Shown here: positions 10,590 to 20,700 of the stretch, one piece after another
Position numbering within the stretch: the first letter of the stretch is position 1
How the letters are laid out: each line of letters opens with the position of its first letter
The notes under the pieces: generated by a model
The model's input: the letters and a program-made list of their open reading frames with translations, nothing else
Told to the model about the DNA's origin: nothing
The model's database searches: none
Origin: Nemertoderma westbladi
Lineage: Eukaryota > Xenacoelomorpha > Nemertodermatida > Nemertodermatidae
Reading direction: 5' to 3'
Assembly: GCA_032718475.1 (NCBI GenBank)
Contig: JAUCBJ010001994.1
Location: 1 to 45,633 of the forward strand
DNA length: 45,633 bases
Translations under genes and position numbers: made by a program

Positions 10590-11440
10590 CCACGGCTTTA
10601 ACCCCTTTACACAGCAGCAGCATGTGCTCATGTGCTTTAAATGATACAGCCTCTTACCATATCCTGGACATTCCCCAGTGGGATAGACTATTCCAGGTTC
10701 ACTGCCTGGCAACACTTCTACAGGATAGGGGAAAGGATTCTTCCACTTTATGTTGATAATCTGACTGTCCCAAAGTTTCTATGGAGCGTAGGCCCCAGAT
10801 GGTGACAGTCAGACTGGAGCAAACCAGGTTTCTCACTATGGCACTGCGGCAAGATGAATTAACAGCACTTGCTGATAGGATGCATATTGCTGCAGTCAGC
10901 ATCATACAAGAACATATATGATGCAGTATGAGCATTAGGTAAGCGACAAGTCTGTGGGAGGGGAATGTACGTTTTCCTACTGTTAAGCAGATGAAACAGG
11001 AGCTGGTGGTTTACATGTTCTAAATCCTAGTACCTATGAAGCAGGTGGGGTCTGCTGTGAAGCACCTAATGTGGACGATATTAGGGTTCTAGGTTCTTCT
11101 GCATTTTCGTTCTCCAATGGGCATAAAAAGTTATCAGTAAATAATTGAGTTACAGTGAAATGACACACAGTTTGCTGCACGTGATGCAGCCATAATGTCT
11201 CTTCCATTACTTCCAAAGAAATAAATGAAAAGATCCCATTGTCTGACCAATGGACCAATGCCTTCAAAACTGGAACGTGCTAGTGGAAGCCCAGTTGAGA
11301 AATCAGCTACATTCAAAGCTGCATCAGCACCAGAAAAACGGCAGCTGAGATAGTCAGCAGATTGCTGACACCATAAAAAGTAGATTATCTGCTGCAGCAT
11401 GGCAGGTAATTAATCTTCTTACTGGAAGAAAGATCCCACT
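10590..11440. other. Unrecognised repeat-like region
   Basis: This stretch is less AT-rich than its flanks. Short frames exist on both strands (for example VTVRLEQTRFLTMALRQDEL on plus, about 10800-10860), but they carry stops and no domain I can name. It looks like a decayed mobile element. The interval 11440-11800 holds only AT-rich sequence with simple (aaat)n-like tracts. Confidence 0.3.
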
Positions 11441-11799
11441 AATTACCAAGTTGTAACATAATTTAACATCAGAATATCCAGTCAATCACCTGGGTGGTTG
11501 GAAGGCTTACTTTGAGATAAATAACCTCGCATATATAAAAATAAATAAATAATAAATAAATCTTCTCAATAAATAATCAAGAACTGGCTGATTATTTCAC
11601 TTCAGGTTTCCTCTTCCCCCACAGTATCCATAGATACGATGTTGCCCTTTTCTATAGCTATAGCATATCGTGGCAATATGCTATTGCCGCTTCTATTAAG
11701 ACAAATTAAGATATTAATTAATTAAGATATTCAAGATCCATAAATGCATTGTACTAAATCATCCCATTCTCTACTATTGAAATACAAGAAATGAAGGCT

Positions 11800-12560
11800 A
11801 AAAACTGGTAGTTGTCCCAAAGAAGGGAAACCTAAGTTCTATAATCATAATATAGAGAAATCAGTTGTGCACACTGATTTAATTTTCAGCTAAGTTGATA
11901 ATGTTGATGAGAGTGTGTTTAAAGGCTATTTTATATAAACCAATTCGGTTCAGAAAAGGTAGTTCCATGTGGTGATCAAATTCTTCTATTTTTAGTGGAT
12001 CATTGAGGAATAGCCTTTGTCTGCAAAGACATGCATCGTTCTAGCAATAAACTTTGAGGATATCTAGAAGAAGGCTCTATCTCACATAATGCATGTTTAA
12101 CATCCCTGAGGCCTATGCGATCCCTTATGAGAAAATAGTTACAGCCAAATAATAGTATAAATCATATTATAAATCATAAATATAGCATTTCTTTATTGTT
12201 TCTAAAACAGATGATTAGACATATGTATTATAAGTGTCATGGGATATCCTTCAAAGTGGTATGCTTGTTCCATTATTATTATGGATTGTGATCGACTATA
12301 TGCTACAAATGCATATTAAAATTTGCAATTTATGGTAATAGAGGTAGAGGAAATCCAGAAATCACATCAAAATGTGTCCCTGTAGCAGGTCATGAATTCA
12401 GTTGTGGGATTCTCTGGTTTTCATGTAGAAAGAAGACTTCAACGACCTAGTGTCTTGCTGAAGATGTCCTCCGAATACACACAACGGCTTGGGCACAGTT
12501 TGCATATCATGGGTATGGTAATCCTGGAATCAATCCTTTTCTGAAGTTAACTTTATTCTG
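11800..12560 (+). pseudogene. Heavily decayed non-LTR reverse transcriptase relic
   Basis: Read across frameshifts and stops, the plus strand matches the same RT family as the copy at 5076-6488. LVVVPKKGNL (about 11806) corresponds to LVPVPKKGNL, AKLIMLMRVCLKAILYKPI and NQFGSEK to the motif around NQNGFRK, IVLAINFEDI (about 12030) to motif A, and DILQSGMLVPLLLWIVIDYM (about 12245) to motif B. The catalytic FADD segment is not readable. It is in the opposite orientation to the 5-kb copy and much older. Confidence 0.6.
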
Positions 12561-12779
12561 GGCGGTAGTAGAGCTTCTTGTTTAGAAGGTTGGTAGGATG
12601 TTTACAGTACATTTACCCTTCAGTTAATAATATATTTGAAAACGCTAAACTTTGGCTAAACTTGTTTCCCCGTCCTAAAGGAGGGGTTGATTTGTCAGTT
12701 GTGAGTGCAACATTTGGAGCTAGCACCAAATTTTGAAAATTGATCATGTAAATTGATCTGTTAAAAAGTAAAGTAAATT

Positions 12780-13037
12780 TTCTTCAGCCGCTAGGCCAGG
12801 GATTACGCACAAAGTCTGACGACTTATTTCCAGTGCGGTCCCCCCAGAACTTTACTCCCCAGAGGAAACTCCAGTACTCATTTAGCTACCACTTAAGGAT
12901 GCAAGGCAGAGATGCGCCCTGGCTGGTCCCTTTAAAGCATTCGTGTCGAAACGAAAACTGCCCTTGCCCAAGTGAGGATCGAACCGACAACCTACAGGAA
13001 TTCACATTGAATTGAATCACTACACCAAGATGGAACC
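12780..13037 (-). mobile_element. tRNA-derived SINE
   Basis: On the minus strand, starting near 13037, an A-box-like sequence (tggtgtagtgat, 13016-13027) is followed about 31 bp later by a perfect B box, GGTTCGATCC (12976-12985). This is the spacing of an internal RNA polymerase III promoter. The downstream tRNA-unrelated body runs to about 12780 without coding potential. The 3' tail and target duplication are not clear. A plain tRNA gene is excluded because no acceptor stem forms. Confidence 0.65.
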
Positions 13038-13311
13038 TAATGTTTGTTGTTGTGTTTTGTTCTGTTGTTTTGTTGCTTTTTATGGATTTGTGAGGTTGTC
13101 CAATTGAATACATAAAATTAATCAAATAGTCAAATATCAAATAAATCAAAGAATTGAAGATGAAAATAAATATAAAAATAATAATTCTTCAACATGTGAA
13201 TTGAGAGTTAAAGTACATATGTTTCAATTTATGTCTCTTATTAATACGAAATTATAAAGGTTGTATAAAAATTATGGATAATCAGAGGGCATGTCACTGA
13301 TTCATGAGGAA

Positions 13312-13677
13312 CTATTTATATATATATATAATATATGATACTTTATAAGGACTGATGAATTCTCTACTGTTGTATGGTTGTAGGCTCATGCATGTATGGT
13401 GGTCTGCTGAAGTCAATGTATGATAGCCCCTTAGTGCCTTAGTACAACTTTTCTGACCAGATACCTCATTTACAGTTTGCCAGGTAATTCTTGATTGTTG
13501 CTGTAAGTGAGCAGTTGTAATTTCTTCAATTTTATCCTGGATGTACTTCTCCTGATGACTAATGTTGAAGCCCAATTTAAGATCTTCCTTGGCTTTCTTA
13601 ACCTTGTTAATGTTTTCGGTTTTTACTTTGTAGGCTAACTTAAGATCTCTCTTACAAGTAATCTCAGATTCTTGCAT
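13312..13677 (-). pseudogene. Non-LTR ORF2 linker fragment (between endonuclease and RT)
   Basis: This minus-strand frame of 121 codons contains QEKYIQDKIEEITTAH, then QQSRITWQTVNEVSGQKS. That is the type of linker preceding the RT domain in endonuclease-RT non-LTR elements of the family seen at 5076-6488. RT does not follow, so it is a fragment. The 13700-14250 stretch after it shows nothing recognisable. Confidence 0.5.
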
Positions 13678-14254
13678 GGCACATACTGTTACTGTTTTCG
13701 TTTTGTTTTCTGGAGAATATGCCTCTTACCTGATTCCATGTGGGCATTTATAATATTATGGTAATTGAATCAGTAGACTGGTCTTCATCCATTGATTGTA
13801 GTCTTCTAAGCGGTTTGAACTTCTACTGTATAAGCATCCTTTACTGCATTGTCAGTTCTGAGTTTCTCCCATCTGATTCAGATCTGATTCGCTTGCATGT
13901 CCTGGGTTTAGTGGCTTTCAAAGCTTCTCTACAGTAACTGAACTAATTATCGGTAGTCCAAACTAATTATGTTGAAGCTGTATGCATGGCAGATAATAAT
14001 GTTGATAAGTTTGTAATCCAGCGGAGCTTTGGTTCCATTGCAGTATTGAAAGGTCCACAGCTTCCCCTTACTCTTTCGAAAGTGGTGTTCATGAAATGTT
14101 GCAATCATGACCTTGGAATTTATAGATTCCATGTTGTTAATGATCTGAAGTGCAAAAGGACCTCGCAGAATTCCTATTCAACTAATTGATGCATTAGGCC
14201 AAATTTCTTTATGCTGAATTTGTTACAAATTCTTGGTGGGATAACTATTTCTCC

Positions 14255-16300
14255 ATTTGACGCAACACCGCCGCGGCCGCTATGAGGGAGGTGAATACCG
14301 CGGCCGCTCCTAAAGCCGCAGGCCATCGCTAACTATATAGGTTAACTTGGGATTCTGGGGGACTTTTCGATGAAGGAACAGACCAAATTTTTTTATTTTT
14401 TCACCAGGGGAGCGGCTCGGAATTCTAAGATATTAGCAACTCTAACATTATTAAATCTAACCCTTCGACGGACACGGCGGACAAAAATCCGTCATTTTTT
14501 CGACAATTTTAAAATTTTTTTGAAAGGCGCTCTACAGTGGCTCGAAAAAAAAAACCTTAGGTTATTGCTTAGCCGACGCCGGGATACGATAGAAGGGATT
14601 AATTAGTGAATTAGTTTTTTTTTCAAAAAAGATTACCACGCCTTTTTTCCGAAAATGTCCGTCAAAGTTGAAAAAACGGACAAAATGACTTTGCGGGATC
14701 CGCTATAACTCGGCTAATATTAATCGTACGGCGACGAAAGTAACGCGGTTGGAAAGGGGAAGAGTTGTACTACCTTCGTATCGAATGGGGGTAAGATATT
14801 TATTAAAATTTCGGGTGGAAAAAGGGGCTGTAAATTTGTACGTTTTTGTCCGTCGTTTTTGGAAAACTTATTTCCGAAATGTTTAATTCGACAACGCGGG
14901 TAGGAATCCACTAATTCTTTTATGAAACTCGTAGAAGACCATTGGGGCTACGTTCCTATCGAATGGGGGTACAAAAAATATGTCGGCAATAGGGGCCAAA
15001 AAGGGCCAGAATTTGTAAAGTAGTTTTTATCGAATAATTTTTTATTTTTAACTTTAGTTGGTTAAGGTACATGCTATACAGTCAATATCCATACGGGGAA
15101 TTCAAATATGCTATCGGTTTTGCTCCAACGATGATATTAAAAAAATGAGGGCCAAAATTATAATTTCGCGCTTCAAACTTGCTTTGCGGGAAATCGTCTA
15201 GCTCGAAAACTACTTAACTTACGGGAGATTTGTTTACACAGACTTATAGTGCGTTAAATTATCTATCTAACAGCGTTAATCACAGCGCCGGAGGTATTAT
15301 AAAACTGGAGCGGCAGGCGATCGTGTGAAATATAATATTTATAAAAAGGGACGAAAAATTTTTTTTTTTAACAAATCGCTATTCCATTATAATTTAACGT
15401 ATTGCGCCAAAAGTACCTGTAAAAAGTATCAAATTAACTCCGCTATCTTTTATCTTAACATATATAATTAAAATTACGAATTTTAAGGGTCGAAAAATAT
15501 CGCGTTATTTTGGCCCTTTTTTTTAATTTTTTTGGGGCCAAAAATAACCCCTTCTCATTAGATTAAGAAAAAAATTACGGCTAAGAATATACCAATTTTA
15601 TTGAATTTGGACCACCAGAACCGAAGTTAGAGCGATTTTAGTGAAAAAATAAAAATAATTTTTTTTGCAAAAAAATTAAGAATGGTCAGGTCAATATTGG
15701 ATTTCGAACCCGCGAACTTAGGTTTCATTAACGTGATTGATAACCACTAGACTATGTGACCAAGAGAATTTGAAATTTTCGAGTGACTATTTTTAAACAT
15801 AAATAACTTCGGTTCTACAGGGCCGTTTAATCTGAAACTTTTTTAATTGGATAGAGGATAGATTGTAGTGTGTGAAATAGGATACAACTTGGGAAAAGAC
15901 TTATGTGCACTTAGTGCAAAATGCACTTAAATAGTGAACATTTTTTCGATATTTCAAACACTGTTATTTCCAGTTCTATTCATCGTAGAATATTATTTTT
16001 TGGATTAAAATGTAGTTTGGAATGATTTCTAACTATAATCGTAACATTTGTTTAACTTTTTATGTCTATAAAGTGACTTAAAAATGTCCATGAATATGGT
16101 CCAAAATCGCAAATCCAGATTTATTAAATTGGATTTTTGACACTTTTAGCGACTGACACTTGATCATACACCATCGTAGATCGGTAGAGGATAAACATAA
16201 GTTTGTTAAATAAGAGCCACCATTACGATCTGCTAAAGTGCACTTGTACAAATAAGTGTGCAAAAGTGCAAATTTTTTAATATGGTCAAATTATATAGTA
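14255..16300. other. Compositionally distinct noncoding block, CpG- and homopolymer-rich
   Basis: The block opens with two NotI-type gcggccgc sites (around 14274 and 14302). It continues with many CpG dinucleotides, long A/T runs and recurring phrases such as tatcgaatgggggta (about 14777 and 14957) and gggccaaaa. No long frame or transposase motif appears on either strand. It contrasts with its CpG-poor flanks and includes a tRNA-like segment at 15689-15761. It may be a large nonautonomous element or noncoding transcription unit; I cannot fix its ends. Confidence 0.4.
15689..15761 (-). tRNA. tRNA-like pseudogene (73 bp)
   Basis: The minus strand begins GGTCA and ends TGACC exactly 73 bp later, so the outer five acceptor pairs form. 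Inside are a D-arm-like tagtctagtggtta (A box) and a T-arm core ggttcgaaatcc (B box). The T stem has only about three pairs and no clean seven-base anticodon loop forms. It is more likely a tRNA relic or the head of a SINE than a working tRNA. Confidence 0.4.
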
Positions 16301-17574
16301 TTGGGTTCTTTTCTTTGCAGATACTTTATTTTCATATTAATATGTTGTTTGAACCTTACTGAGCGCATTAGGGGATATGAGTACAAATAACCGGCCCTTA
16401 TGAGGCTTCGATTGGGTAAATTAATAAAACATAAGGTTGTATAGTATAATATTCTAAAAACCAGTGTGATATTAAATGCACTTTAAATAATAAATAGAAA
16501 TCAAATAACAATTGGACCACACAATTAAAAACTCGCACAATTTTGTACTTATTATATCGCTTCAAATTAATTCAACAGTGGATATTTGTGGGAAGGGGGA
16601 AGTTACAGTGTGCATTCGGGGGAAGTTTGGTGAACTGCATTTATGCAGTGAATCCAAACTTCCCCTTTGATATATCATATACTTAAGACATGCTAGGGTG
16701 ACGGGGAAATATTTGTTACTGTCACACTTTGCTTCCATTTATCCTATCCTTTATTATTACCCCAGTCAGATAAGAGATAATAAATCAGTAAAAACTAAAC
16801 TAAACTGTCTTTCATGCAAACAAATTTCTAATTAAAGACGGGCGAATGACCATGACCATGGAAATAATTTTAAATATAATTGTATATCAACTATTTGGGG
16901 AGGCTTCCAAGTTAAACCCGAAAACAATTATTTTGTTACATATATAGTAAATAACGTTGTATGTTCTTCTTCCTCTCATAATAAAATATAAATGAAATAT
17001 CTCAGATAGCTATGCCCTGTAACATTTCACAACCAAAATATTTAAGTGTGAAAAGTGTAGGCCTACCACACTCCGCCCAAACAACCGCAAACGCATAGCC
17101 AACAAATTTAACAAAAGGTTACATACATGTTGGGTTCATGACGAGATGAGTGAAAATTGATCGCGTAATATAAAGTAAAAAATTAAGAGACGGGCTGGCT
17201 CTCCTCCACTCTCTTACCCAATGGATATGTTGTTGTAATAATCTAATATTGGGGCGGCTTTCTCTCGGTATGATGGTATTGTTGGTATATATTAATGAAT
17301 TAATGTTTGTCTGCATAGTAGATAAAGGGTATGCCTATAGTTGAACTTTAAAACATGAGACAGGTGTATATGATTAGCATTAATATAATGTACCTCCATT
17401 TTATCTTATATTGAATTTAAAATTTCATTTCATAATTCAACTGTATGCTGATTAGATAATTATTTATTCCATATGCTCGCATGGATGAATCACAAACAGT
17501 ATTTAAATATTGAAGTAAATTTACATACTGTATAATACCTATAAATATAATTGTAATACATTTATTCAGTATAA
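16300..17574. other. AT-rich intergenic spacer upstream of the dehydrogenase gene
   Basis: No gene or mobile element is recognised. It presumably contains the promoter and 5' untranslated region of the downstream dehydrogenase gene, but no TATA element or initiator can be assigned with confidence. Confidence 0.4.
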
Positions 17575-17791
17575 ATGGATCCCAAATGTATCAAAGCCAT
17601 AGTAACAGGAGGAGCTAGTGGTATTGGTAAAGCTATTTGTAATGTTGTAGTAGAAGGAGGAGGTAAAGTTTGTATTATAGATGTTGCTGAAGATAATGGT
17701 AAAGAAGTGGCCAATGAATTAAACAAAGGAAAACCTGAACGAGTTGCATTCTTCATCAAAGGTGATGTCGCCGATTATGGTGGACTTGAAG
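17575..17791 (+). CDS. HPGD-like: HPGD-like exon 1 (NAD-binding half)
   Basis: The first ATG at 17575 starts the Rossmann fold ten residues before the TGGASGIG motif, as expected. The donor is GTAAAT at 17792. The exon ends after the first base of codon 73. Upstream sequence has no in-frame extension resembling the family. Confidence 0.85.
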
Positions 17792-20700
17792 GTAAATAAA
17801 GGCTTTTTTTAACCGTTATCTGAAGGTAATTTCTTTAATTTATATATATATTTTAATATATTATTGTAGATTTTGTAAATGCAAATTTCACAATTTAGAA
17901 ATAAAATATCTTTGTGCATTACATATCAGTTTGTATGTCATTCAGTTCACCAACATTTGTCATTGCTCCATAACAAGTGTGCATTGTTGATGGTGACACA
18001 GATTCTTTCATAGTTATATGATGTAACCTCCAGGGTGACAAACTTGCACCATTCAATGCGAAACGCTGGACCCTGACCTGAGACCACCTCTTCAGGAGGC
18101 CCCAGTTCTAGAAACACCTGCTGCAACTCGGTTATAACTGCAGTCGCTCCCTCATTTGTCACTCTTCTAAGGATTGTATAGTTTGTAGCACAGTCTATTA
18201 GTGAGAAGTAATGACGATTTCCATAATCTGTGAACTCCATTGATGTTCGATTTCCAGCCTCTCCATACTATACTTGATTTACTTACTTGATTACTGATAT
18301 ACTTGTTATACTTGATGGAACATCAGTATGGACATGGTAGTCTCTGGTCCAGTCTAACGTTTCCTCATTTTTGACTATTCGTACCCCCAGTACTCGGCTA
18401 CCATCTTGAATATCTTCTGCATCTTTAGACAATAAACCATATTTCTGAAGATGCACTGACTGTATTTGTTGAAACCTTCTCTGTATTTACATAAATGTCA
18501 TCACGAAAATTATTGCAATCATTTTTTATGATAGGGTCTTATGCGAGACATCACTCCACTATCTTGTCCATAATCTTGGGGGTTGGCCCCAATCCAAAAC
18601 CCTTAGTGACTAGATATCTCACTAGATATCGCACTCCCTTTTACATGATGGTCTGGAATGGTTGACGCTCACTTGTGATTACAAGCTGCATGCATTCCCA
18701 TTTTTAATAAATGATAGCTCTCTTGCCATTTCCTCATTTTCTCTCCACAGACTGCATCTTCTAACCCTGGGGAATTTTGACATGTGTGTTGAATTCACGA
18801 TAATCTAGAATTAAGTCTTTATCTAATGTTTTTAGGATCAAATTTAGCCATTAATGGATTTTTTCCCCCTAATTTTCCCCATGAACTCGCTCATAGTATT
18901 GTACAATACACTCCTTATCTATCCACTCTTTCATGGCTACCAGAAACATCTCCAAATAATCTTCCTTGATTCCATACTGGGACACTTTGTTATTGAGTAC
19001 TGACTCTGCCCATTTTCCCACTTCCAATTAGCCCACCAGCTATTTCCATCGAATTCTGCTACAAAAGCAGTATCTTCTTCTATAGTTAGTTTCCTTCCCA
19101 TTGGATAGAATGGTGCATTCTATAAGTTGTATACAGCTTCAGCAGGTTCCTGAATAATAGGTTTTGCTGACACTCCTACTGAAACAAAGATTAACTCAAA
19201 AACTGCAAAACATGTAACCTCGTGATGGGATCCGAGTTAGTCGCAGTGGTCACATGATCACAATATATATGTGGAAAATTAGGGGGGATATTACACAGCC
19301 ACAACACTTACAACTGCCAACCAATCGATACACTCCCACCAGCTATGGTCCCCCCATTGGTTGGCTTATTCCACTCATATTAATCCCATATCCCCTTTAA
19401 CATGTGTTAGCCCCTTTCCTCTGAGATGCGTAGTTAAACCATCTCCAAGCTAACATTGCTTCCTACATTCTCTGGTATGCAATATATATTGCTTACATAC
19501 CTGACTGATTCGTAAGTCAGCCCACCTCCCCATTCTCCCAGTAGGTGGCATGTAGCGGGATGGATCCGCTTACACTCCTAGACTTCTAATGATGTCAGAA
19601 CCTATTATCAGAATACTTGGATTGATAAATTTTTAAACCACCATAAATTTCTAACTTATCTTTCCTTTGCTTCCTGCCACTTGTATTAACTCCAAATAGG
19701 TTTGTCCCACAATTTCCATTCTAGTTTCTCAATCTAACATTGTAATTTTATCTGCATTGTTATTTGTATGATTTATAACAAATCTCTGTATTTTACAGCA
19801 CTACCTCTAAGCAATACTCCATGAACACCCTGTTGTGTTGACTAGTGCGTCCACTGGTCTCCCTTTCCCATCAGCAATATGCCAACAACTGGCACTGTTA
19901 ATCACCCAAGAGAGTGTCTGCTGGCTGTGACACCCCCAGCCCTCATTTCCAGGGGTTCTCACCAGTTCCACTCCATGAGGAATTTCCACCCTGGCAACCT
20001 ATAGCTACATGGCCTACACCCCCATATTTAAAGCATATAACACCTGTTAGGGCCCTCACCCCACCCCCCATCATTCATGCAGTCAGTCACGCACAGTGTC
20101 CCGATCCCCCACAACAAAAGCATTCATTCTGAAGCTCACGACCCCCACAACTGTACTGGTACCAGCTGCCTGACCCGGCTATTTCTGTTGAATCTTATCC
20201 CTGCTGCACCATATTTTTACTTGTTTATTCCAGCAGATTTTTCTGATAGCATTATCTGTTCCAACAGGTTCTAGATATTCACCTTACCAGCCATTACTTT
20301 GATTTCGGCCTGTACAGACTGTGGCAACCCATCCACAAATTGTACTATATCATTAGTAAACAGTGATGATAATCGGCGCAAATCCACTAAAAATCTATCT
20401 GCAGTTTCCGCAGCATTTAAATATCTTTCCTTGAACTTTCTGTAAGCTTCATTAAGGCATATCAATAAAATTATTGTATTAACCGTCGTTTAATTACTTG
20501 ATAGTCCTTTCTCTCTATCTCGTTATGTTGGCTGATAACATCATGGGCTTCTTCTGTTAAATTCACATCAGGTTTGTGGTCATACTATCATAACTGAGTT
20601 TACATTCGTCATTTAGAATGTCAGATGTGTCATTGAACGTTTTTAACCATGAGCATGGGTCTGATTGCCCGTCATATTTCCGTACCTAATCTGATAATTT

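Noticed and set aside
13312-13677. Independent host coiled-coil gene
   Set aside because: The sequence pattern matches the endonuclease-RT linker of non-LTR elements, and no start context or neighbouring exons support a host gene.
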